From Coraliomargarita algicola (GTDB lineage: Bacteria; Verrucomicrobiota; Verrucomicrobiia; Opitutales; Coraliomargaritaceae), in the NCBI RefSeq assembly GCF_033878955.1, contig NZ_CP138858.1:806001-870000 (forward strand): a stretch of 64,000 nt of DNA. The letters are read 5' to 3'. Shown piece by piece: positions 20,009-28,405 of this stretch. The notes beneath the pieces are model-generated. The model was not told the DNA's origin and did not search any database. It saw only the letters and a program-made list of their open reading frames with translations. Position numbers and translations under genes: made by a program. Positions within the stretch are counted from its first letter, which is position 1; each line of letters opens with the position of its first letter.

Positions 20009-21076
20009 ATGACTCAACCAACCAGACGCAGAGGACGCCCCGCAGACCGCCGCGAGGCGATTTATCAGGAACTTGTCCATCGAATCGTGCAAGGACACTA
20101 TCCGCCGATGCAGCAGTTGCCGACTTTACGCGATATCGCATCAGAATTCAACGCCAGCTCCCGGACAGTCCAGGCGGTCTTTAAGGACCTGGCTGAATCT
20201 GGATTCACAGACCCACAAGGCGCACGTGGCACCTTTGTCCATGAAGATCCGCCTCACCTGCACCGTCACTTACTCATACACGATGGCACCGAACAAAAAA
20301 ACAGATTTCGCACTGCCCTATTAGCCGAGGCCGACAAACTGAATCAAGCGGGCTGGTCGATTGAAATCGTCCACTTACCAGTCGACTCACAACGCTCAAG
20401 CTTGATTCAAGAATTGAGCCACCGAGTCGAGCGTCAACAGTATGCTGGAATCGCCTTCACGAGCGACATTAAAGAACTGATCCACACGCCGCTCTACACC
20501 ACTCCTAGCGTGCCACGCGTGGTTCTCTCTCCACACATGCAAACCTTTAGCGGCCCCTATCAACCGGATTTCAAAAGCTCCCCCCTATTTAATCAGACAC
20601 TTCATAAACTTCAACAACTAGGAGCACGCCGTGTCGGTGCCTTTCTGCATGCGACAAAGCACAAGAACATCACCCAATTACACAAGGGCCTGATCGCTCA
20701 TCAATTTGAAACCAAAAATGCCTGGCTGCATTCGATTCACCATAGCATGGACTGGGAAGCCTATGCGGTCATGGAACTGTTGCTCTCACAGCCCCCAAGC
20801 AAACGCCCTGACACGCTCCTGATTTATGACGACCACCTAACTGAGATGGTGACCAAGGGCCTACATGATTTTGGTTCCAAGTTAAAGCCAATCACCGTTA
20901 TTTCGCATTGCAACTTCCCAATGAAACCGAAAACGCACACACCGGTGATCTGGTTTGGTTACAACGCAAATGAAATTCTGCTACGAGCCTTTCAGCTCAT
21001 AGAACAGGAACGCCGGCAACCATCACAACAAAGTCGCCAAATCAGACTCACGCCGTACTTCGAGGATGAGCGATAA
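20009..21076 (+). CDS. GntR/LacI-hybrid transcription regulator
   Basis: 355 residues. Residues 1-80 form a GntR winged helix (AIYQELVHRIVQGHYPPMQQ, LPTLRDIASEFNASSRTVQ, ARGTFVHEDP). The C-terminal 270 residues form a LacI-like sensor, more diverged than in the other regulators here (PDTLLIYDDHLTEMVTKGL). A basic RRRGRP patch near the N terminus may aid DNA binding. It is transcribed divergently from the 721-residue glycosidase/sulfatase unit, and its 3' end converges with the esterase gene at 21092, leaving 15 bp between them. It is therefore placed to control both flanking minus-strand units. The ligand is unknown. Confidence 0.8.
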   Translation: MTQPTRRRGRPADRREAIYQELVHRIVQGHYPPMQQLPTLRDIASEFNASSRTVQAVFKDLAESGFTDPQGARGTFVHEDPPHLHRHLLIHDGTEQKNRFRTALLAEADKLNQAGWSIEIVHLPVDSQRSSLIQELSHRVERQQYAGIAFTSDIKELIHTPLYTTPSVPRVVLSPHMQTFSGPYQPDFKSSPLFNQTLHKLQQLGARRVGAFLHATKHKNITQLHKGLIAHQFETKNAWLHSIHHSMDWEAYAVMELLLSQPPSKRPDTLLIYDDHLTEMVTKGLHDFGSKLKPITVISHCNFPMKPKTHTPVIWFGYNANEILLRAFQLIEQERRQPSQQSRQIRLTPYFEDER

Positions 21077-21091
21077 GCTCGGCCCGCTGCA

Positions 21092-22498
21092 TCAATCCAA
21101 CACGCGATCTAACCAACGCCAGGCCATACGATCAAATTCAGGTGACCAGTCGTGACCGAGACCTGGCAATGGGACCATCGCCTTGTTCTCGCTGCCCAAT
21201 TTCTCATAGATAGCCCACACTCCGGACACATATGAGACTGGATCGACCAAACCTCCATTCATCAGCACTGGACAGGTAATTTCGGGTGCAAAATTGACAG
21301 GGTCGAAATAAGGTAAGCAACGTCCCTCTGCAGTCGCAGGCATCGCTGGCGGCGCAGCGCGGTCCATGCCATCCCGAGCCCCAGCAAACGGCTCATTCAG
21401 ATCATTGGCGCTCTTAAACCATTTCAAATAAGCCACATCCCCGCTATGCGGAATCGCAGGCACTGCGGCGGCAACACGTGGGTCTAAAGCGGCGGCCACG
21501 ATCGAGAGGCGCCCCCCTTGGCTGCCCCCCACCACTACAATACGATCGGGATCTACATCGGGACGCGACAGCAGATAATTGATCGCCTGAACAACGTTGA
21601 GGTAGACATCGTAATAATAAAAATCCTCCACCGGCTCATAAACTTGCCCGTCATAATACCCCGGCAGACGTGGATACTCCTCTAGATCTACCTCCTGACC
21701 GTGCACTTGAATATCCATGGCAAGATAACCATGACGTGCATGTTCCAAAGGCCGCGGCCGGGCATTGAAACCTGCACCGGGCAGAACGAGCATGGCAGGA
21801 AATGGCCCCTCGCCTTCCGGCTTGGCCAACCAACCATGGATACGTTTGTCCCCTATACCATCGAAGCTCACCTTGCAGGATTCCACGACCTCCACGCGAT
21901 GGCCTTGAGGATCGTAGTCGGCGGGAATAGCCGCATGGTCTAAATTGTATTGATTGATCGCGGCAGAGTTAAAGGTCTCCATCTCTCCAAGTTCTGCATT
22001 CAGAGACACAGACTGAAGCGCGGCCAAGCCCTTCGACCAAAATTCCATAAAGTCATTCGGGCGCGTATCTGTGATCGGCATTGAGCCCACCGCAAAACCA
22101 AAAGAGCAAATCCCAGGCACAGGATCCCCCAAGCCGGAATCCAAGCGCACGCGCAGGTCATAAAAACCGGGCGTCAATAACTTAGTAGGGATACGAATAA
22201 TAAACCGATTTCCCGCAATGGCTTCAGCCTGCCCCTCGGCAAACGACGTCTTAAACTGATTGCGGTTCAGCGTCCAATCCAGCGCAACGGAGCGCAAGCC
22301 CGCACGACAGTGAATGACAATCTCATCGCTTGCCTGATCAAAAAGTAAATCTTCCGATTGGCTCGACCAAAAGGCCAGGCGACTATCATGAGGCGGTGAT
22401 GGCTTATCGCCATATGGGCGGGCTAAATTTGATTCCATAGCATTTAGGTTAAGAGTGAAGCAAGCAGCTAACAATAAAGTTGTAATTGTGTTTTTCAT
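21092..22498 (-). CDS. Secreted acetyl xylan esterase-like alpha/beta hydrolase
   Basis: 468 residues with a signal peptide (MKNTITTLLLAACFTLNLNA). After an N-terminal beta domain of about 130 residues comes an AXE1/cephalosporin-C deacetylase-like alpha/beta hydrolase. The nucleophile elbow is GGSQGG with S326. The acid is probably the Asp in GGLVDPVS and the base the His in PGLGHDW, in the expected order. Such enzymes remove acetyl groups from polysaccharides or oligosaccharides. It is the last gene of the 25895-21092 unit, 35 bp after a sulfatase, so the target glycan is probably both sulfated and acetylated. It is the only secreted member of that unit. Confidence 0.85.
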   Translation of the reverse strand: MKNTITTLLLAACFTLNLNAMESNLARPYGDKPSPPHDSRLAFWSSQSEDLLFDQASDEIVIHCRAGLRSVALDWTLNRNQFKTSFAEGQAEAIAGNRFIIRIPTKLLTPGFYDLRVRLDSGLGDPVPGICSFGFAVGSMPITDTRPNDFMEFWSKGLAALQSVSLNAELGEMETFNSAAINQYNLDHAAIPADYDPQGHRVEVVESCKVSFDGIGDKRIHGWLAKPEGEGPFPAMLVLPGAGFNARPRPLEHARHGYLAMDIQVHGQEVDLEEYPRLPGYYDGQVYEPVEDFYYYDVYLNVVQAINYLLSRPDVDPDRIVVVGGSQGGRLSIVAAALDPRVAAAVPAIPHSGDVAYLKWFKSANDLNEPFAGARDGMDRAAPPAMPATAEGRCLPYFDPVNFAPEITCPVLMNGGLVDPVSYVSGVWAIYEKLGSENKAMVPLPGLGHDWSPEFDRMAWRWLDRVLD

Positions 22499-22533
22499 GA
22501 TTCCATTGATTCGATATCAGTTTCAGGTATTCG

Positions 22534-23865
22534 TTAAAGCTCTCCCAAAGCATCCGGTAGAACACGTTGCCCCGAAGGGCGAATGCTCACTGGCGGAGCA
22601 ATCGTAGGTGCCCGCCCTTCGACCGATTCGATCTGGCACAAGAGGCGTTGACGCAGGCGCCCCGCAATGCCGCGATAGCCCTCTAAGTCGATCAAATTCT
22701 CAAGTTCCCATGGGTCGGCTTCAAGATCGTAGAGAAAGGCTTCGCGGTACGATTCCGCACAAGCATAACTCGGCAGTGTGCGCGCATCAGTTTGCACCGC
22801 ATACTTCCAGCGCGGGGTTCGAATCGCCCGACCGGTGCCATTCATATTCTCGTATTCAACGTAAGCCTCGCGGTGCCGCTCATTCGGCTCGCGACGTAGC
22901 GCCGGTAAGATCGAAGCTCCTTGCATACTTTGTGGTATTTCTAGATTTGCAGCGTCTAGTAAAGTAGCAGGCAAGTCCACTAGGCTGACAGTCTCTTCAC
23001 GCTCACCGCCAGCCATAAATCCGGGCCCATGAATCAACGCGGGGATACGAATCGAACTCTCGTGCGGCGTATGCTTGTATTCGTGCGCACGGGTACGAAA
23101 GTGACAACCGTGGTCACTGGCATAAACAATCACGGTATTCTCCAGTTGGCCTGTACTTTTCAAGGCGTCAACCAAACGCCCCAGCGCTTCATCCAAGCGT
23201 TTCACCATCCCACAATAGCCCGCCATTTGCTGATCGGCGCTGCCCTTCAGTGCGGCCAAATCCGGTGGCATCCAGCGAGAGGCATACTGCTCTCGATATC
23301 CATCTGGTGCGGGATAGGCATCCTGTGGATTCTGTTGATGCGGCTCGAGAAAGGATAAGAATAAAAAGTAAGGATTCTCACGCTTTTGGCTAATATAGCG
23401 AATCGCTGCATCGGTTTGCGCGTCGACCCGATAGCCAGGCAAGGAAACGGGCTCGCCCTGCTGATTAAAGAGCCGGCAGTCATAGGCATCAGATCCAATT
23501 TCCGGAGTATTCGCCGCCAGCCAATAAGCGTAGTCTCCCTGCTTAACCGTCGGCACCGGCTCAGCGCCGCCCAAGTGCCACTTACCGATATAAGCAGTAT
23601 CATAGCCCGCGCGCTTAAAATGAGTCGCCAGCGTTTCGGCATCATCCGGCAGTGCCCCGCCGTCGAGGCCAAGCTGAGAGGCGTAGCGTCCGGTTTGCAA
23701 GGACGCACGGGCGGGAGTGCATACAGGCTGACAGGTGAAACAATTTTTCAAGAATGTTCCCGCACGTGCCAGCCGATCGAAATTAGGCGTTAAGCCCAAG
23801 GGATTGCCATGCAGCCCAACGGTATCGTAGCGCTGCTGATCCGTGAAAAAGACGACGACATTCAT
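22534..23865 (-). CDS. Type I sulfatase
   Basis: 443 residues from ATG at 23865; the upstream extension in the frame would overlap the preceding gene. The enzyme begins at the first strand (MNVVVFFTDQQRYDTVGLHG), so it has no signal peptide. The C-x-P-x-R motif is CTPARASLQTG with Cys at about residue 49. A second metal site is VYASDHGCHFRTRAHEYKH. The C terminus has FLYDLEADPWELENL. It starts 20 bp after the stop of the six-hairpin glycosidase, so glycoside cleavage and desulfation are probably coupled in the cytoplasm. The position of the sulfate removed cannot be inferred. Confidence 0.9.
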   Translation of the reverse strand: MNVVVFFTDQQRYDTVGLHGNPLGLTPNFDRLARAGTFLKNCFTCQPVCTPARASLQTGRYASQLGLDGGALPDDAETLATHFKRAGYDTAYIGKWHLGGAEPVPTVKQGDYAYWLAANTPEIGSDAYDCRLFNQQGEPVSLPGYRVDAQTDAAIRYISQKRENPYFLFLSFLEPHQQNPQDAYPAPDGYREQYASRWMPPDLAALKGSADQQMAGYCGMVKRLDEALGRLVDALKSTGQLENTVIVYASDHGCHFRTRAHEYKHTPHESSIRIPALIHGPGFMAGGEREETVSLVDLPATLLDAANLEIPQSMQGASILPALRREPNERHREAYVEYENMNGTGRAIRTPRWKYAVQTDARTLPSYACAESYREAFLYDLEADPWELENLIDLEGYRGIAGRLRQRLLCQIESVEGRAPTIAPPVSIRPSGQRVLPDALGEL

Positions 23866-23885
23866 AATGGCACCCCAAGGCTGGA

Positions 23886-25895
23886 TTAGTCCTCGAACTC
23901 GATGCGAAGCGTGTTGTCCTCGCTCAAGCGTTCCCAAGGGATTAACTCACTTTCAAGCAATTGCCCGTTGAGGCGAATCCGTGCCTGCGCGCCATTCCCA
24001 AGAGATTCAAAGTGAATCCGCTTTCCACGCAGCACGAAGTTGTGCAATCGAAACGGACGCTCACCTGCCAGCGGATTCAAGCTAAAGCCATTCAGATAAA
24101 CCCGCAGTCCGAGGTGCAGTTCAATCGCATCACAAAACCAAGCCTTGGCGGCAAAGGCCTGCTTCCCGCCGGGATTGTCGGTGGCCGGGTCGGCATTAAC
24201 AGTTTCGTGGGTAAGGCCCTCCGGATAGCTATGCTCCTTCCAGAAATAAGTCACGATTTGCTCAAAATCTTCGATCGCATCACGACAGCCCGACTGGTTC
24301 ATCAGATTCCAGTAGTAGCGGTCTACAGACGGATAATAGGCGCCCAACTGATTGCCATCCGCCATAAATCCTGGCATCGTGGGCGGGAACATGTAGATGC
24401 CCTGCTCGAAGAGGAAATGCTCCCGCAAGAAACGACTCATACGCGGAATTTCAGTCGCCTTCGGCACTGCTCCAAAAGGAGACACATACAACTGCCCATA
24501 CAGCGGGTAATATTTTCTAGGATCTTGATCCGCTTCCCCAACGGAATCGAGCCAGTAACCGACCTCGTCATCCCAGAGAATCGTTTCCATATCGCCCTGC
24601 ACTTGCGCACACAGCTCGGTGTACTCACCAGTCAACGACTCCAAGGCCTGCAGCGCTTGTAAATAGAGCGAATTATTGATCATGCTGACATCTTCCGGCG
24701 TATGCCCCAGCATTTGTGGGTGATCCGGATAGAAGCCCAGTCCCGTGCTCAGGCGACTGTGTTTCGAGCAGGCCTCCCCTGCTCTGGCAACGATCTCCTT
24801 GGCAAAAGGCAGGTGCTTGTTCAGCGTCGCCTCATCCCCGGTTGCCGCAAAGTAATTATACAGCATCACTGTGTAGAGACACTGCGCGCTCGGTGCCATC
24901 GAATGCTTTAAACTAAAATCCGACTCCATCGCATGCGCGACACCATGAACCGGGTCCGCTGTATCGCGATAGAAATCAAGCATGTCACGAACGATCTGCG
25001 TATGCCCACTCCATAGATAAGCCTCCGCATGCACCATACTATCCCAGCCCCAGACCCAGTAGCTCTGCGAAGCCTTGATCGCTCCTGGGCGATCACCGAT
25101 ACACAAGGCCTTCACCATCGGCGCACAATTGTTCAGAGCCGAATCCAGCGTAGGGTTCCCGGTATCGAAACGTATCCCCTCCGCCAATTCCTGCGCATAC
25201 TCCGACAGCTTGGCGTCCATGCGCGCTTCACAGTCTGCATCGACTGCTACACTAGGATTGAAGGCCACGTAAAAGACGGTCGACTCAGCTGCCTCCAGAC
25301 TCTCCATGTAATTCATGAAAGTGCCATGCCGCGACTCGCTACGCACCGCTCGGCTCGATCCGACCACGATCCGTGTTTCCACCGCCTCTCCACTAGCCTG
25401 ATCCGTCACGATCGATTGAAAACGTCCCGCCGAATCGATTTCCCATGTCGTGTGCGAACGTCCTGCAACCGGAGCCCAAAGATGATCGTGAAACAAAAGG
25501 CGCGCCCGCACAGAAAGCTTCTCCGGATTGGACAATACAGTCACCCGCTGAAACAAGACATTTTCATCCAGCACTAAATCATGCCGTAGACGCACGCCCG
25601 CCAACTCGCACTCCGACTGATAACCAAAGGGTAAGTGTCGTGTGCGCTTAAACTCAGGAAAATACGCCAGCCCATCCAGCACCACTTGAATCCGGAACAG
25701 CTTGTTAAAGGCCGAAGTTTCCGACCCCTTGAAAAAGTCGCGATCTTCGATGCGTTGCTGCCCGTAGTAATTCAAAGCACAGATGCCTCCATGCCCAGCC
25801 AGCGCAGCCGAAATACGTCCAGAATTGTAATGATTGATCGTCAGCCCGAATCCTTCGCGGACTTCGGGTACGGATGAAATATAGTGTGTAATCAT
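23886..25895 (-). CDS. Putative six-hairpin glycosidase (GH with (alpha/alpha)6 barrel)
   Basis: 669 residues, no signal peptide. About 230 residues of beta-sandwich are followed by a helix-rich region. There a repeated pattern of aromatic and acidic residues (QSYWVWGWDSMVHAEAYLWS, LGFYPDHPQMLG, MINNSLYLQALQAL, SVDRYYWNLMNQSG) marks an (alpha/alpha)6 barrel, as in amylo-alpha-1,6-glucosidase-like or rhamnosidase-like enzymes. The W-G-W-D and E-G-L-T-H-E segments may carry the acids. The specific family was not identified. The gene at 1-713 is a paralogue. It leads a unit with a cytoplasmic sulfatase and a secreted esterase, and its promoter region carries a 14-bp palindrome. Confidence 0.7.
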   Translation of the reverse strand: MITHYISSVPEVREGFGLTINHYNSGRISAALAGHGGICALNYYGQQRIEDRDFFKGSETSAFNKLFRIQVVLDGLAYFPEFKRTRHLPFGYQSECELAGVRLRHDLVLDENVLFQRVTVLSNPEKLSVRARLLFHDHLWAPVAGRSHTTWEIDSAGRFQSIVTDQASGEAVETRIVVGSSRAVRSESRHGTFMNYMESLEAAESTVFYVAFNPSVAVDADCEARMDAKLSEYAQELAEGIRFDTGNPTLDSALNNCAPMVKALCIGDRPGAIKASQSYWVWGWDSMVHAEAYLWSGHTQIVRDMLDFYRDTADPVHGVAHAMESDFSLKHSMAPSAQCLYTVMLYNYFAATGDEATLNKHLPFAKEIVARAGEACSKHSRLSTGLGFYPDHPQMLGHTPEDVSMINNSLYLQALQALESLTGEYTELCAQVQGDMETILWDDEVGYWLDSVGEADQDPRKYYPLYGQLYVSPFGAVPKATEIPRMSRFLREHFLFEQGIYMFPPTMPGFMADGNQLGAYYPSVDRYYWNLMNQSGCRDAIEDFEQIVTYFWKEHSYPEGLTHETVNADPATDNPGGKQAFAAKAWFCDAIELHLGLRVYLNGFSLNPLAGERPFRLHNFVLRGKRIHFESLGNGAQARIRLNGQLLESELIPWERLSEDNTLRIEFED

Positions 25896-25928
25896 ATGTT
25901 AATCTTAAGATCCTTTACCTCAAGTTTA

Positions 25929-25942
25929 TGGCGTTCACGCCA
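25929..25942. promoter_or_regulatory. 14-bp palindrome, candidate operator
   Basis: TGGCGTTCACGCCA: perfect 6-bp arms around TC, 34 bp upstream of the 25895 ATG. It lies downstream of a TTGACATAATAAT element on the minus strand, a position suited to repression. LacI-type operators are often short GC-centred palindromes, but no second copy was seen. Confidence 0.4.
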
Positions 25943-26219
25943 AACTAGTTAGCATTATTATGTCAATTAGGAGAATTGCCGAGGCTACTTGTGTTATTAT
26001 TTTTATCTATTTAGTAAATCATAATAATCAAGAACAAAACTGAACGGTGAACTCTTGATAAATCGGAGCCACATAAACCAGAACCACTGAACCGCGAACG
26101 CTCTCAATATACCATCGGAAGAAAGCATAACCGAAATGCTCTAACCCGAGCACTGCAGACTGCACCGTGGGTCGGAGCAATAGATTTCGCGGGCGCTCAT
26201 CGGTGCCACCGCTCCACCA

Positions 26220-26520
26220 TCAATCGACTAACATCGCAGGACTATTCACAGCCTTTCTCATGACCGCCGTATTGATATAGCCATGAACCTGAACCAAGTC
26301 ACCAGCCTTCAGGGCCTCAATTTTTGTGCGGTCCACTTGGCCTTGGAAATAGACATCTAGAAAGGTTCAAATATTAGGCCTGCAGTTGTCTAAATTTTAT
26401 AAAGTCGCCTTGCGCTGCAACAAGCTCCACCGGAACCTCCTATTTAATAATTTCACCGCGAATCGCCTCGACCTCAGCGTCCGGCCGAGCATCTGCGCCC
26501 TTGGAACCGATCTTCAACAT
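26220..26520 (-). pseudogene. Decayed small gene of unknown function
   Basis: Reading leftward from ATG at 26520, 26 codons (MLKIGSKGADARPDAEVEAI...) end at a TAG. The same frame continues for about 20 codons (EVPVELVAAQGDFIKF) to another stop. A different frame then gives FLDVYFQGQVDRTKIEALKA and ends after about 48 codons at 26220. The segments look like pieces of one protein of roughly 100 residues broken by a nonsense change and a frameshift. The family was not recognised. Confidence 0.45.
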
Positions 26521-26631
26521 TGATTAATTGGTTAGGATACTACCACAGCACAGGACAGACCGCAATGGACGTCGAGCATTGCGATCGATAATTTAAACCG
26601 CTCCAGAACAAAAGAACTCCGCAACTTAATA

Positions 26632-26667
26632 TATATTACAAAAAGCGAATTAAAATTATGTAATATA
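26632..26667. promoter_or_regulatory. Inverted repeat upstream of 26742, candidate operator
   Basis: TATATTACA (26632-26640) and TGTAATATA (26659-26667) are perfect 9-bp inverted arms separated by 18 bp. The site is 75 bp upstream of the GH35-like gene, which is followed by its own regulator at 28406. The AT-rich context lowers confidence. Confidence 0.4.
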
Positions 26668-26741
26668 AAACTTGACCAAATAAATGCTTATCCTGCAGTA
26701 TAGAGAATCGATGATCCCGAATTAGACTGATTAAACTCATC

Positions 26742-28346
26742 ATGCCCTACCCCATTCCTCAGATACAACGGACGCCGACTGGCACCGCACAATTAATCGT
26801 TGATGGAAAACCACATCTTATTCTTGGGGGGGAACTACATAACTCCAGCGCCTCATCGCTAGATCACCTAGACGAGCACACCTGGGAACGCGCGCAGATG
26901 CACAACTGTAATACTTTGTTTGTTCCCGTCTATTGGGAGCTACTCGAGCCGAGCGAGGGACAATTTAATTTCAGTCTAGTTGAAGGCCTCATCCAAAGAG
27001 CCCGCACACACAAATTACGCCTAGTGCTGCTTTGGTTTGCCACTTGGAAGAACGGTCGATCCCACTACGCTCCGGCATGGGTAAAGACTGACACTGAGCG
27101 CTTCTTTCGAATGCAAGTCGCCCCCAACAAGACCTGCAGCTCCATTTCCCCTATGTGTGCCGACGCGTGCCAAGCCGATTCACGTGCTTTCTCGGCGCTA
27201 ATGCAGCACCTTGCCCACTTCGACGCGGAAGATCACACAGTGATCATGGTGCAAGTCCAAAACGAGCCAGGCTTGCTAGGAGCGCCAAGAGATTTCTCTC
27301 CAGCGGCAAGCGCTGCATTCCAAACATTGGTCCCGTCGGAGTTATCTGCGGCTCTGCAAGAACGCAAAGAAAACGGCAACATCCGCCCCGAAATCTTGCG
27401 CGCACTCGCTGACGCCCAATCGCAACGCTCCGATCCACAGCAAGAAAATCTAACTTGGCCAGAACTATTTGGAGATGCGGCCTGCGAAGTATTCATGGCT
27501 TGGCACATCGCTAAGTATGTCAATCAGGTGGCTCAGGCCGGCCGAGCTCAATACGACCTCCCCTGTTATGCAAACTGCTGGCTAGTGCAGCACCCCAATC
27601 AACACCCGGGCGAGTATCCCAGTGGTGGCCCCGTCTCTCGCATGATGGATATTTGGCAAATCGCGGCACCGCATCTCGATGCCTTAGCGCCAGACATCTA
27701 TCTCGACAACTTCGCATCCATATGCGCCGACTATACAACGCTTAGCAACCCTCTCATTATCCCAGAGGCAGCGGACACACACGGCGAAGCATCTGCTCAT
27801 GCGGTTTACGCATTTGGACAACACAATGCGATCGGCTTCGCTCCTTTCGGAATCGACAGTCTAGACGATCCACGACTAGCCGAGACCTATCAACTTCTGT
27901 CGGATTTACACCCACTAATAACAGCTCATCATAACTCAGAAAAGATGACAGCCGTCCTCCAAGGAGGCTACAGCAATTCTGGTCTGGGTCCAGAGCCTGG
28001 AATCAATCGCTCTGACAGGGTAGTCATTACACTTGAGAATTATTATGCTGAGGTTTGCTACCACGAGCCACTGCAGCCTGGCTGCCCTCCTGCAGTCGCA
28101 TTAATAATCGAAGAGACAGCTGACCAACTAATTGTGGCTGGCATGGGGAACGTCGATGTGAATTTTTCGGCCCGCCATTTAGCACAAACAGATCAAAAAT
28201 TAAACGTTGATTACCTCAGTATCGAGGAGGGCAATTATCGTGATGGGACTTGGATCCCGGGACGGCGTCTCAATGGCGATGAATACGTCGTCCGACTGGG
28301 GGAAAAACCCACAGTTAGACGCGTCAGCCTATATCGCTACAGATAG
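26742..28346 (+). CDS. GH35/DUF5597-like beta-galactosidase-family protein
   Basis: 534 residues, no signal peptide. The first strand and loop (HLILGGELHNSS, NTLFVPVYWELLEPSEGQFN) match the GH35 pattern. The acid/base is probably E175 in VQVQNEPG and the nucleophile E342 in LIIPEAADTHG; the 167-residue spacing fits clan A. The C-terminal 130 residues resemble the DUF5597 domain often fused to GH35 barrels. It likely releases terminal galactose or a related sugar from imported oligosaccharides. It is first in a plus-strand unit with regulator 28406 and a PEP-CTERM protein. Family assignment is by motif only. Confidence 0.75.
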   Translation: MPYPIPQIQRTPTGTAQLIVDGKPHLILGGELHNSSASSLDHLDEHTWERAQMHNCNTLFVPVYWELLEPSEGQFNFSLVEGLIQRARTHKLRLVLLWFATWKNGRSHYAPAWVKTDTERFFRMQVAPNKTCSSISPMCADACQADSRAFSALMQHLAHFDAEDHTVIMVQVQNEPGLLGAPRDFSPAASAAFQTLVPSELSAALQERKENGNIRPEILRALADAQSQRSDPQQENLTWPELFGDAACEVFMAWHIAKYVNQVAQAGRAQYDLPCYANCWLVQHPNQHPGEYPSGGPVSRMMDIWQIAAPHLDALAPDIYLDNFASICADYTTLSNPLIIPEAADTHGEASAHAVYAFGQHNAIGFAPFGIDSLDDPRLAETYQLLSDLHPLITAHHNSEKMTAVLQGGYSNSGLGPEPGINRSDRVVITLENYYAEVCYHEPLQPGCPPAVALIIEETADQLIVAGMGNVDVNFSARHLAQTDQKLNVDYLSIEEGNYRDGTWIPGRRLNGDEYVVRLGEKPTVRRVSLYRYR

Positions 28347-28405
28347 TCGCCGCAAGAAGACCCAGAACGAAGTAGAGACGATTCAAATAGATTGAGGTAC
28401 CTAAA

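Larger units (their letters stand above)
25896..26741. other. Gene-poor region with decayed sequence
   Basis: About 850 bp between divergent genes. The left end holds the control region of the 25895 gene and the right end that of the 26742 gene. In between, only short minus-strand coding remnants (26220-26520) were seen. No RNA gene or mobile-element hallmark was found. Confidence 0.6.

Noticed and set aside
26220..26741. Mobile-element remnant or attachment site
   Set aside because: No terminal inverted repeats, target duplications, tRNA end or transposase fragments were visible.
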